A DNA stretch of 48,459 bases from Polaromonas sp. YR568 (GTDB lineage: Bacteria > Pseudomonadota > Gammaproteobacteria > Burkholderiales > Burkholderiaceae_C), in contig CAMCUN010000024.1 of the NCBI GenBank assembly GCA_945878995.1, positions 1 through 48,459 of the forward strand. Reading direction: 5' to 3'. The notes under the pieces were generated by a model. It was given only the letters and a program-made list of their open reading frames with translations, searched no databases and was not told the origin of the DNA. Shown here in pieces: positions 1-7,719 of this stretch (position 1 is the first letter of the stretch; the number at the start of each line of letters is the position of its first letter). Position numbers and translations under genes: made by a program.

Positions 1-257
1 ACAGCGGCGGCTACAACGACGGCCAGGGCCTGGGCGCCTGGCGCGCTGACCAGCACTTGGAGCACGACATCTGGGACGTGTCCCACCCCTCCAAAGTCGT
101 GCTCCCCAATGGCACGCTCAAGGAGCACTGGCACCGCATCCAGCCGGTCAGCCTGCAGACCCAGCTCGACGGTCAAGTCAGCCAGGGCTCGGGCAGCATG
201 ACGCTGACCATCGCGGGCAAGCTGCCCGCGCATTTGCAACTCCAGGCCCAGGCCTGA
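1..257 (+). CDS. C-terminal end of an unidentified protein (partial)
   Basis: An open frame runs in from the window edge (frame starting at base 3) and stops at 255-257, leaving about 84 residues. The fragment is rich in Gly, Asp, His and Trp (for example GLGAWRADQHLEHDIWDVSH) and ends in a beta-type stretch with alternating hydrophobic residues. I do not recognise the family. It lies 23 bp before the CoA-transferase gene on the same strand, so it is probably the preceding gene of the same operon. The true start is outside the window. Confidence 0.6.
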   Translation, partial: SGGYNDGQGLGAWRADQHLEHDIWDVSHPSKVVLPNGTLKEHWHRIQPVSLQTQLDGQVSQGSGSMTLTIAGKLPAHLQLQAQA

Positions 258-280
258 AGCCCCGCGAGCACGCCACGCCC

Positions 281-1510
281 ATGCCCACTGGTTTGTTGTC
301 AGACTGCCTGCGGCCTGGGGACCGCATCCTCTTGGGTCAGGCCGTGGCCGAGCCGGTGGGCCTGGTGCAAGAGCTCTTCGAGCTGGCGCCCCGCTTGGGG
401 TCGCTGCAGGTGTTTGCTGGCTTGTCGCTCAACCCCGCGTGGGCCGGCCCCGTGCCAGAGGCCTTGGCCATCAGCACCTACTGCGGTTTGGGGACGCTGC
501 GCAAGCAGGTGGCCAGCGGCCGCGCCCGCGTGGTGCCGGCCTCGCTGTCGCAGCTGTCGGACTTCATTGCCTCGCGCAAGCTCGCTGTGGACGTGGTGAT
601 GCTGCAGGTCACGCCCGCAGATGCCCAAGGTTTTCACAGCCTCGGCTGCACGCTGGACTATGTGTGGGACGCGGTCCAGACCGCACGCGTGGTGGTGGTC
701 GAGGTCAACACCCGTTTGCCCGTCACCCGCAGCAGCGCTCGCCTGCACACCAGCGAAGTGGTGGTGGCGCACCGCAGCGATGCGCCCTTGCTCCAATCTC
801 CCCCAGAGCCGCCCAACGAGGTGCAGCGCCAAGTGGCGCGCCAGGTGGCCACGCTGGTGCCCGATGGCGCCACCGTGCAGCTGGGCATAGGTGGCTTGGC
901 CATGGCCGTGGGCCAGGCGCTGCGCGACCGCCGGGGGCTGAAGATTCGCTCAGGCATGGTGGGTGACTGGTTCTTGGACCTGCTGGCCAGCGGCGCCATA
1001 GACACCCACACCCCGGATGCCTGCCTGGCCTCTTTGGCCGTGGGCAGCCAGCCGCTTTATGACTCTTTGTCGGCCGATGGCGTGCTCGGCTTTGCGCCGC
1101 CCTCGCAGCTGGTGCAGCCGGTGGTGGGCTCGCCTTACATGGCCATCAACTCGGCCATCGAGGTCGATCTGTGCGGGCAGGTCAACGCCGAGTTGTTGGG
1201 GGGCCGTTATGTGGGCACCATAGGTGGGCAAGGCGACTATTTCCGGGCGGCCAGGCGCTCAGTGGGCGGTCTGGCTATCTTGGCCCTGCCCGCCACCACC
1301 GGCCAGGCGGGCAGCTCAGGCAAGGCCAGCAAGAGCCGCGTGGTCAGGCGCTGCGCCCACGTCAGCACCGCGCAAAGCGACGTCGACGTGGTGGTCACCG
1401 AGCACGGCGTGGCGGACTTGCGAGCCACCTCTCTGGCCGAGCGTCAGCAACTGCTGGCCGCCATTGCCGATCCGCCAGAACGCGCCGCCTTGCAAGGCCC
1501 CGCCTCGTGA
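281..1510 (+). CDS. Acetyl-CoA hydrolase/transferase family protein (Cat1-type CoA-transferase)
   Basis: This 409-residue protein matches the acetyl-CoA hydrolase / 4-hydroxybutyrate CoA-transferase family, whose members move CoA between short carboxylic acids. The N-terminal half has the Rossmann-like first domain. The C-terminal half contains the family core INSAIEVDLCGQVNAE, in which Glu294 sits where the family uses a glutamyl-CoA thioester. A glycine-rich IGGQGDYFRAAR segment follows, then VVTEHGVADLR near the C-terminus, both typical of the family. The length is slightly short of the usual 420-440 residues. Substrate is unknown. Itaconate- and hydroxybutyrate-CoA transferases belong to this family, and the neighbouring CaiB-type transferase and lyase operon make a branched di-acid plausible. 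It is followed by the REPIN array. Confidence 0.85.
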   Translation: MPTGLLSDCLRPGDRILLGQAVAEPVGLVQELFELAPRLGSLQVFAGLSLNPAWAGPVPEALAISTYCGLGTLRKQVASGRARVVPASLSQLSDFIASRKLAVDVVMLQVTPADAQGFHSLGCTLDYVWDAVQTARVVVVEVNTRLPVTRSSARLHTSEVVVAHRSDAPLLQSPPEPPNEVQRQVARQVATLVPDGATVQLGIGGLAMAVGQALRDRRGLKIRSGMVGDWFLDLLASGAIDTHTPDACLASLAVGSQPLYDSLSADGVLGFAPPSQLVQPVVGSPYMAINSAIEVDLCGQVNAELLGGRYVGTIGGQGDYFRAARRSVGGLAILALPATTGQAGSSGKASKSRVVRRCAHVSTAQSDVDVVVTEHGVADLRATSLAERQQLLAAIADPPERAALQGPAS

Positions 1511-1526
1511 GTTTGCAGCGTGTCTT

Positions 1527-1920
1527 TGCAGGAGCCAGCCTGCTGGCGATTCGCGCCGAGCAACGGGCATTCCCTCACGCCATCCATCGCCGGCAGGCCA
1601 GCTCCTACAGGGGAGCAGCCCCCTGTATTTTGTAGGAGCTTGCCTGCAAGCGATTCGTACCGGGCAACGGGCATCACCTCACACCATCCATCGCTGGCAG
1701 GCCAGCTCCTACAGGAGCGCTGCATCGTGTCTTTGTGGGAGCCAGCCTGCTGGCGATTTGCGCCGAGCAACGGGCATTCCCTCACGCCACCTATCGCTTG
1801 CAGGCCAGCTCCTACAGGGGAGCAGCCCCCTGTATTTTGTAGGAGCTGGCCTGCAAGCGATTCGTGCCGGGCAGCGGGCATCACCTCACACCAACCATCG
1901 CCGGCAGGCCGGCTCCTAAA
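1527..1920. repeat. REPIN array 1: four 83-bp palindromic units
   Basis: Four units of exactly 83 bp lie at 1527-1609, 1631-1713, 1734-1816 and 1838-1920. Each begins with a TGTAGGAGC-type end and finishes with its inverted copy, and each end carries its own small hairpin (for example GCCAGC-CT-GCTGGC). This is the architecture of REP doublets (REPINs) mobilised by RAYT transposases, and the GTAGGAGC core resembles the well-known Pseudomonas REP family. Units 1+2 and 3+4 form a larger tandem duplication with an exact 207-bp period (compare 1519 onward with 1726 onward). The array fills most of the gap between the CoA-transferase and the SDR. The short open frames through it are by-products of the repeat. 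Confidence 0.88.
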
Positions 1921-2057
1921 GGGCGCCGCAGCGGCCTCCATGCCTTGAAATCAACCATGCCAAACACCCTCTTCAACACCACTGTATCGCCAGGCTCTCA
2001 AGCCAATCCGGCCTCCACCGTAAGTCTGCTTCTGTCGGGCTGCGGGGAGTGGCACTC

Positions 2058-2846
2058 ATGAGCCGGCTGCCTTTTGCTGGCCGCATTGCGGTGGTCACCG
2101 GTGGGGCCAGTGGCATTGGCCAGGCGTGCTGCGAGCTGCTGGCCCAGCGCGGTGCCAAGCTGGTGGTGATGGACCTGCAGGCCGAAAAAGCCAGCGAGGT
2201 GGCCTCGGCCATAGGCGGCCATGCTTATGCGCTCGATGTGGCCGACGTGGAGCAGGTCGAGGCGGTGGCCAAGCGCGTGGAGCGCGAGGTTGGCGAGGTG
2301 GAGCTGCTCATCAGCGCGGCCGGCGTGCTGCAGGGCGACGCATTGCCGCCCGCCCAAGTGCCATGGGCGCAGTACAACCGCGTGTTCGAGGTCAACCTGC
2401 GCGGCACCCACGCGGTGTGCGCCGCCTTTGGCAGCCGCATGGCCGCCCGTGGGCGCGGCGCCATCGTCAACTTGGCCTCCATCTCAGCCATGCGCTCAAC
2501 TCCCTTGCACGCCTACGGCCCCATGAAAGCCGCCCTCGTGGGCTTGACCGAAAACCTGGCCGCCGAATGGGGCCGCAGCGGCGTGCGCGTCAATTGCCTG
2601 TCGCCTGGCCCGGTGCTCACCCCTGCTTTGCAGGCCGCCTTTGACCAAGGCCAGCGCGACCGCCAAACCATGGCGCAAAACTCAGCCACCGGTCAGATCG
2701 CCAGTGTCAATGAGGTGGCCCAGGCGGCGGCGTTTTTGTTGTCTGACGAGGCCAGCGCCATCACCGGTGTGAACCTGCCGGTCGACCACGGCTGGCTGGT
2801 TGCCACCTCGTGGTCCACCTTTGGCGGCTTGCGCCCAGCGGTCTGA
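2058..2846 (+). CDS. SDR-family NAD(P)-dependent oxidoreductase
   Basis: A classical short-chain dehydrogenase of 262 residues. It has TGGASGIG at residues 14-21 (cofactor glycine motif), a Ser-containing segment near residue 141 and YGPMK with Tyr153/Lys157 as the catalytic pair. The C-terminus ends in the usual TGVNLPVDHGW region. The ATG at 2058 is chosen over a GTG at 2049 because GGGGAG at 2044-2049 is well spaced as a ribosome site. It precedes the CaiB-type CoA-transferase by 27 bp, so the two are probably co-transcribed, and a role in oxidising a hydroxy- or keto-acyl intermediate is inferred. The substrate cannot be read from the sequence. Confidence 0.9.
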   Translation: MSRLPFAGRIAVVTGGASGIGQACCELLAQRGAKLVVMDLQAEKASEVASAIGGHAYALDVADVEQVEAVAKRVEREVGEVELLISAAGVLQGDALPPAQVPWAQYNRVFEVNLRGTHAVCAAFGSRMAARGRGAIVNLASISAMRSTPLHAYGPMKAALVGLTENLAAEWGRSGVRVNCLSPGPVLTPALQAAFDQGQRDRQTMAQNSATGQIASVNEVAQAAAFLLSDEASAITGVNLPVDHGWLVATSWSTFGGLRPAV

Positions 2847-2873
2847 GCCATTGACATTTTTGGGAGCTTCTTG

Positions 2874-3989
2874 ATGCCCTTTCCTCCCCTTGCCGGCGTG
2901 CGCATTCTCAGCCTGGCCGAACAACTGCCCGGGCCCTACGCCACCTTGCTGCTGGCCGATTTGGGCGCCGACGTGATCTTGGTCGAGCGGCCCGGCACGG
3001 GCGACCCCTCACGCCGGTTTGAAGGCTTGTTCGCCGCTATGAACCGCAACAAGCGCTCCATCACGCTCAACCTCAAAGACCCACAAGACAAGCAGCGGTT
3101 TTTGGAGCTGGTGGACACCGCCGACGTGGTGATGGAAGGCTATCGCCCCGGCGTCATGAAGCGCCTGGGTCTGGACGCCGACACCCTGCGCGCGCGCAAG
3201 CCTTCGCTGGTGTTTGCGTCCATTTCTTCGTTTGGCCAAGACGGCCCGCTCGCCGCCGTGGTCGGCCACGACCTGAGCATTCAGGCCGCCGTGGGCATGG
3301 TGCAGGTGCCGCCCGGCCAAGAAAGCCGCGCCGCCGTGCCCGCCTTGCCCATGGCCGACATTGCATCGGCCATGTTCGCCGCGCTGGGCGTGGTCACGGC
3401 CTTGCTGGCGCGCGAGAGGGGCGCCGCAGGCAGCACCATTGACGTGTCCATGCTCGATTCATTGCTCAGCTGGATGACGCTCTTTGTGGTGCCGCCCGTC
3501 AACGGCCTGCCTGTGCGCGAGTTGCCGCCGCTGGAACCCGCCTACGGTGTGTTCGCCACCCGCGATGCGGGTCAGATCACCCTCAGCGTGGCCGGTGAAG
3601 ACCACATGTGGCAGGCCCTGTGTGACCTGCTGGCGCTGCCGCAATACCGCCAGCTCAGCGAGACCGAGCGCGAAGCCCGCGTGCGGGAGATTGACCCGGT
3701 GCTGCGCTTGGCCTTGGCTCAATGGCCCACCGAGGTGCTTTACGCCGAGCTGGAGTCGCGCGGCATTGCCTTTGGCCCGGTGATTGAGGTCGAGCAGGTG
3801 CTGCAGTCGCCCCAGGTGCGCCACCGGGGCATGGCCGCGCATGGCGTGGGCCCGCGCCAGGAGACCTTTGTCAAGCAACCCATTTTGTTTGACGGCGCCA
3901 ACTTTGACATCACCCGCCCGCCGCCCGCCTTGGGCGAGCACAACGCCGAGCTGCTGGCCACGCTGGGCTCCGTTCAAGCACCTGCCTGA
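2874..3989 (+). CDS. CaiB/BaiF-type (family III) CoA-transferase
   Basis: This 371-residue protein begins with the family III signature: PPLAGVRILSLAEQLPGPYA, then LADLGADVILVERPGTGDPSR and NRNKRSITLNLKD. The Asp that family III enzymes acylate falls in the VGHDLSIQAAVG / PALPMADIASAMFAALGV region. Family members exchange CoA between carboxylates such as oxalate/formate, carnitine or succinate/methyl-succinates. GGGAG at 2862-2866 sets the ATG at 2874. It is the last gene of the rightward set and converges on the IclR regulator. A second, unrelated CoA-transferase 1.4 kb upstream suggests that both the substrate and a breakdown product are CoA-activated. The acid itself is unknown. Confidence 0.88.
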   Translation: MPFPPLAGVRILSLAEQLPGPYATLLLADLGADVILVERPGTGDPSRRFEGLFAAMNRNKRSITLNLKDPQDKQRFLELVDTADVVMEGYRPGVMKRLGLDADTLRARKPSLVFASISSFGQDGPLAAVVGHDLSIQAAVGMVQVPPGQESRAAVPALPMADIASAMFAALGVVTALLARERGAAGSTIDVSMLDSLLSWMTLFVVPPVNGLPVRELPPLEPAYGVFATRDAGQITLSVAGEDHMWQALCDLLALPQYRQLSETEREARVREIDPVLRLALAQWPTEVLYAELESRGIAFGPVIEVEQVLQSPQVRHRGMAAHGVGPRQETFVKQPILFDGANFDITRPPPALGEHNAELLATLGSVQAPA

Positions 3990-4057
3990 GCCCCATTGAG
4001 TTTGTCGGTGTGCGTGAGGTCAGCCGTGCGCACCCTGCGGCGCAGGTCTGGCCGTCT

Positions 4058-4888
4058 TCACTGAATGCCCTTGGCCGCCTCGGGCTCCAAGGACCCGCTC
4101 AAGCTGCGCACTTGTTTGTGCAATTCGGCGGCCACAGCGGCCCGCCGTGTGGGGTCCAGGCGCGATGAAATGGCGGCCACGCTGATGGCTGCGATGCTGT
4201 GGCCCACCGCAAAAGCCACGCCCACAGACGCCACGCCCGGGATCACCGGGCCATCCAGAAACGAATAGCCTTGCTTGCGGCCTTGCTGCACGGCAGCGCG
4301 CACCTGCTCGGCATCCATGGCCGACAAGCTGGGGTAGAGCGCGGCGTTGGCGGCAATGATCTCGTCGGCCTCTTTGTCGGGCAGGGCACACAAAATGGCC
4401 AGGCCCCCCGCGCCAATGCCCAAGGGCCGGCGCACGCCGACATCGAGCGTCAAGACCTTGATGGGGTAGTCACCCAGGGCGCGGGCCGAGCACACCGCCT
4501 CAAGCCCGCGCCGCTCGCTCAGGTAGAGCGTGTCTTTGGTGTGCTCGGCCAACGCGGCCAGCGTGTGCTCACAGCGCTCGGCCAGTTGCATCTGCGGCTT
4601 GGCCAGCAAGCCCAGCTCAAACAGCAAAGCGCCCAAAAAATACTTGCGCGTGAGCGCATGCCGCTCCAGCAGGCCTTCGATTTCCAAACGCTGCAGCATG
4701 CGGTAGCAGGTCGAGCTGGGCAGACCGCAGGCCGCGCTGACCTCGGCCAAGCGCATGCCGCTGCGGCCTTTGGAGGCCACGATGCGCAGCAAGCTGACCA
4801 CCCGTTCAATGCTTTGGGTGCCGCTGCGGGCGGCTTGCGGCGGGTTGGCAGCGGCGCTAGTTTGAGGTTTTCGTAGTCGAGTGCTTGC
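4058..4888 (-). CDS. IclR-family transcriptional regulator
   Basis: A one-component regulator with an N-terminal winged helix-turn-helix (SIERVVSLLRIVASKG, then RLAEVSAACGLPSSTCYRML) and a C-terminal IclR effector-binding domain (from about YFLGALLFELG to SVGVAFAVGHSIAAISVAAI). No ATG exists at the N-terminus. A GTG at 4888 gives 276 residues, usual for the family, while a TTG at 4936 would add a 16-residue leader and run through the palindrome at 4921-4932. It is divergent from the LeuC-like operon, which is the classical position for its target. Effectors of such regulators are usually the pathway acid or aromatic. Start choice is uncertain; the family call is firm. Confidence 0.88.
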   Translation of the reverse strand, partial: ASTRLRKPQTSAAANPPQAARSGTQSIERVVSLLRIVASKGRSGMRLAEVSAACGLPSSTCYRMLQRLEIEGLLERHALTRKYFLGALLFELGLLAKPQMQLAERCEHTLAALAEHTKDTLYLSERRGLEAVCSARALGDYPIKVLTLDVGVRRPLGIGAGGLAILCALPDKEADEIIAANAALYPSLSAMDAEQVRAAVQQGRKQGYSFLDGPVIPGVASVGVAFAVGHSIAAISVAAISSRLDPTRRAAVAAELHKQVRSLSGSLEPEAAKGIQ

Positions 4889-4920
4889 CACGATGCGGGA
4901 ATATTGAGGGTTTTTACGAG

Positions 4921-4932
4921 ACAGCGCGCTGT
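4921..4932. promoter_or_regulatory. 12-bp perfect palindrome, candidate IclR operator
   Basis: ACAGCGCGCTGT is self-complementary over 12 bp. It lies between the divergent regulator and the LeuC-like gene, 10 bp upstream of a TGTAAT (4943-4948) that resembles a -10 element for the rightward operon. No good -35 is visible at 17 bp, as would fit a regulator-dependent promoter. Assignment to the neighbouring IclR protein is inference from position only. Confidence 0.35.
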
Positions 4933-5002
4933 GCAAACCGGCTGTAATGAAAGCTCAAGTTTCCCACCAAACAGCCACCATGTGGCAATTCAAGCCCACG
5001 AC

Positions 5003-6271
5003 ATGCCGCACACCATGACCGAGAAGATCCTGGCCCGCGCCAGCGGACGCGCGTCCGTGCGGCCCGGCGACGAGATCGAGGCCCGCCCTGACTTTGTCAT
5101 CGCTTACGACTTTCCGGGCTACACCGATGTGTTCTTCCGTGAAGCCCGCGAGGAGTTCGGCATCGACAAAGTTTCCAGCCCCGAGCGCTTTGTGCTCTTC
5201 ATCGACCACATGGTGCCTGCAGCCACCCCCAAAGAAGAAGAGCTGCACCGCGTCACCCGCGCCTGGGGTGCGGCCCAGGGCGTGCCTGTGCACGAGCGCA
5301 AGGGCATAGGCCACCAGGTGTCGGCCGAGCTGGGCTATGCCCAGCCGGGGGCTTTTATTGTTCACTTTGACGGCCACGTCAGCCAGCTGGGCGCCTTTGG
5401 TGCCTACGCCTTTGGCGCCCGCAAAGGCATTTTGGAAGGCTTTGTCTCTGAGACCTTGGCGCTCGCCGTGCCGCCCACCATCAAGATTGTGCTCACTGGC
5501 ACACTGCAGCCCGGCGTGATGGCGCGCGATGTGTTCCACCACATGGTGCGGGTCATGGGCCCTGCGTCTTGCGCCTTCAAAGCGGTGGAGCTGGCCGGCC
5601 CGGTGATAGACGCCATGAGCATAGAAGGGCGGCAAACCATTTGCGGCCAAGCCATGTTCTTGGGCGCCAACACCATGTTGATCGCGCCCGACGCGCGCAC
5701 CTTCGAATGGCTGCAAGGCCGCTCTTTGCTCAAGGTCGAACCCGTCTACCCCGACGCCGATGCGGTCTACGAGCGGGTGGTCACCATCGACGTGACCGCG
5801 CTCGAACCCATTGTGGTGGTGCCACCCAGCCCGGCCAACACCCAAGACCTCTCCAAGCACCTGGGCCTGGAGGTGCACACCGGCTACCTGGGCTCGTGCG
5901 CCAGCGGCCGCATTGAAGATTTGCGCGCCGCCGCTGACGTGCTGCGCGGCCGGCAAGTCAAGCCTGGCTTTCAGCTCAACGTGGTGCCCACCTCGCAGGC
6001 CATCATGGTGCAAGCCGCCCGCGAGGGCCTCATTGAGGTGCTGGCCCAGGCCGGTGCCTTCATCAGCTCGCCCACCTGCGACTATTGCTTCGGCCGCATC
6101 GCCACCATGGCCGACGGTCAGCGCGCGGTGTCCACCGGCACGCTCAACACGCCCGGGCGCATGGGCAGCGTGAACTCTGAGATTTACCTGTGCAACGCCG
6201 CCGTGGTGGCGGCCTCGGCCATTGAGGGCCGCATTGCCGACCCCCGGCCTTACCTGCTGGGTGCGGCATGA
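5003..6271 (+). CDS. LeuC/aconitase-like hydro-lyase, large [4Fe-4S] subunit
   Basis: A 422-residue LeuC-type protein (isopropylmalate isomerase, homoaconitase and 2,3-dimethylmalate dehydratase large subunits share this fold). The cluster ligands are visible: Cys299 in GSCASGRIEDL and Cys359/Cys362 in SPTCDYCFG. HMVPAATP, GIGHQ and the HFDGHVSQLGAFGAYAFG segment are the usual substrate/cluster-facing loops, with changes from biosynthetic LeuC. Either ATG 5003 or ATG 5015 (MTEKILARASG, the family-typical start) could be used, as neither has a clear ribosome site. It overlaps the small subunit by ATGA. Because the next enzyme is an isocitrate-lyase-family protein and there is no leuB nearby, a catabolic hydratase for a substituted maleate or malate is more likely than leucine synthesis. 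Confidence 0.85.
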   Translation: MPHTMTEKILARASGRASVRPGDEIEARPDFVIAYDFPGYTDVFFREAREEFGIDKVSSPERFVLFIDHMVPAATPKEEELHRVTRAWGAAQGVPVHERKGIGHQVSAELGYAQPGAFIVHFDGHVSQLGAFGAYAFGARKGILEGFVSETLALAVPPTIKIVLTGTLQPGVMARDVFHHMVRVMGPASCAFKAVELAGPVIDAMSIEGRQTICGQAMFLGANTMLIAPDARTFEWLQGRSLLKVEPVYPDADAVYERVVTIDVTALEPIVVVPPSPANTQDLSKHLGLEVHTGYLGSCASGRIEDLRAAADVLRGRQVKPGFQLNVVPTSQAIMVQAAREGLIEVLAQAGAFISSPTCDYCFGRIATMADGQRAVSTGTLNTPGRMGSVNSEIYLCNAAVVAASAIEGRIADPRPYLLGAA

Positions 6272-6795
6272 GCCTCAAAAATTTGCAAGGCCGCGTGGCC
6301 TGGGTGTTTGAGGAAGACGACTATGACATCGACCTCATCGTGGGCGTCAGCAACATCAAAATCACCGACCTGAACGAGCTGGCGGCCCTGGTCATGGCCG
6401 ACCGCGCGCCCGGCTTTGCCGCCACCGTGCAGCCCGGCGACCTGCTGGTGGGCGGCCGCAACTTTGGTTATGGCCACCCGCACTACCCCGCCATGCGCGC
6501 CATGCGCCACCTGGGCATTGCAGGCGTGGTGGCCGAGTCGTTTTCACCTGGGTTTTTCAGGGGCGAGATGAGCATGGGCTTTGCCCTGGTCACCTGCCCC
6601 GGCATTGTGGCGGCCACCCAGCGGGGTGACGCGCTGGTGGTCGACTGGGCGGCCGAGCGCGTGAACCTGCCCGCGCGTGCACTGTCCCTGCCTTTGCAAG
6701 CCTTGTCGGCCTCGGAGCGCGGCATGCTCGAGGCTGGCGGCCTGATCCCTTACCTCAAACTGCGCGCAGCCCGCGCTCAAGGACAAACTGCATGA
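6268..6795 (+). CDS. LeuD-like hydro-lyase small subunit with altered active-site loop
   Basis: The 175-residue swivel-domain partner of the preceding large subunit. The N-terminal D-x2-D-x-D motif is recognisable as FEEDDYDIDLIVG, and AESFSPGFFRGEMSMGFALV matches the family's A.SF..IF..N..N.G region. The loop that normally reads NFGCGSSREHA is here NFGYGHPHYPA (Asn65 to Ala75), so the conserved Ser-Ser-Arg-Glu, which contacts substrate in aconitases, is absent. That argues for a different substrate from isopropylmalate. It overlaps both neighbours by ATGA (6268 and 6792), so the three proteins are translationally coupled. Dehydratase small subunits of dimethylmalate type are the closest functional idea, but this is inferred. 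Confidence 0.8.
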   Translation: MSLKNLQGRVAWVFEEDDYDIDLIVGVSNIKITDLNELAALVMADRAPGFAATVQPGDLLVGGRNFGYGHPHYPAMRAMRHLGIAGVVAESFSPGFFRGEMSMGFALVTCPGIVAATQRGDALVVDWAAERVNLPARALSLPLQALSASERGMLEAGGLIPYLKLRAARAQGQTA

Positions 6796-7664
6796 GCACC
6801 CCACGCCAACGCCTTCGCCAACACGTCAACAGCGGCGCCACCTTTTGGTTTGCCGGCGCGCAAGACGCGCTCTCAGCCTTGCTGGTCGATCAGTCCGACT
6901 TTGACGGCGTGTTCACCACCGGCTTTGGCATCTCGGCGGCGCTGCTTGGGCAGCCCGACATGGAGCTTTACACGCTCAATGAAAACGTCACCGTGGTCGA
7001 TCACATCGCCAACGTGGTGAAAAAGCCCATTTTTGCCGACGCCGACACCGGCTACGGCAACAGCTTGAACGTGGCCCGCACCGTGCGCGCTTTTGAAAAG
7101 GCCGGCGTGGCCGCCCTCTCGCTGGAAGACCAAGTCAGCCCCAAGCGTTGTATGGCCGTGGCCACACACTCCATCATTGTTCCCTTGGCCGAAGCGGTCG
7201 GCAAAATCAAGGCCGCGGTGGACGCCCGGCAAGACCCCGACCTGTTCATCGTGGGCCGCACCGACGTGATAGACGCCAGCGAGGCGCTGGACCGCGCCGC
7301 CCACTATGCCGAAGCCGGTGCAGATTTGATTCAGCCCATCTCGCGCACCTTCAACTCGCACGCGCAGCTGCTCAAGTTGCGCGAGGTCTGCGGCCGCCCC
7401 CTGTCGCTGCAGCTCATGGAAGGCACCTGGATGGCTGACCTGAGCCGTGCACAAATCGAGTCGGTCGCAGGCTTTGCCACCTACCCGCTGGTCACCCTCA
7501 TGAGCACCATGCACGCCCTGCAGGCCAACTTGGCCGCCTTGTCGGGTTTGCGTGGCCAGCCGCTTGACGCCCTGCCCAGTGGCCGCAGCTCGATGGCCGA
7601 CTTCAAGCAGCTCATTGGCTGGCAAGCCCTGGAGCAGCAGCAAGCTCGCTACGAGGGCCACTGA
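6792..7664 (+). CDS. Isocitrate lyase/PEP mutase family C-C lyase
   Basis: A 290-residue TIM-barrel protein of the ICL/PEPM superfamily (methylisocitrate lyase, dimethylmalate lyase, oxaloacetate decarboxylase, PEP mutase). Mg-binding DADTGYGN starts at Asp83, EDQ follows, and the gating-loop cysteine is kept as Cys120 in PKRC. The Gly-His that normally follows that cysteine in isocitrate and methylisocitrate lyases is replaced by Met-Ala, and VGRTD is present further on. A Cys in this loop favours lyase over mutase activity. Coupled by ATGA to the LeuD-like gene, it is well placed to cleave the malate-type product of the hydro-lyase into pyruvate (or a homologue) and a carboxylic acid. Substrate is inferred from context. 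Confidence 0.85.
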   Translation: MSTPRQRLRQHVNSGATFWFAGAQDALSALLVDQSDFDGVFTTGFGISAALLGQPDMELYTLNENVTVVDHIANVVKKPIFADADTGYGNSLNVARTVRAFEKAGVAALSLEDQVSPKRCMAVATHSIIVPLAEAVGKIKAAVDARQDPDLFIVGRTDVIDASEALDRAAHYAEAGADLIQPISRTFNSHAQLLKLREVCGRPLSLQLMEGTWMADLSRAQIESVAGFATYPLVTLMSTMHALQANLAALSGLRGQPLDALPSGRSSMADFKQLIGWQALEQQQARYEGH

Positions 7665-7719
7665 GGCCTTGCCCCTTTTTTTACACCCGCTTTCACCACC
7701 ATCCCTTGAGGAGACATTG

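Noticed and set aside
1444..1948. Several 80-165 codon frames on both strands through the REPIN array
   Set aside because: They consist of translated repeat units (the same peptide appears twice) and have no family similarity.
5003..6795. Biosynthetic leuC-leuD for leucine
   Set aside because: No leuA or leuB is nearby, the small-subunit loop lacks GSSRE, and the next gene is an ICL-family lyase, with an IclR regulator and Bug receptor around it.
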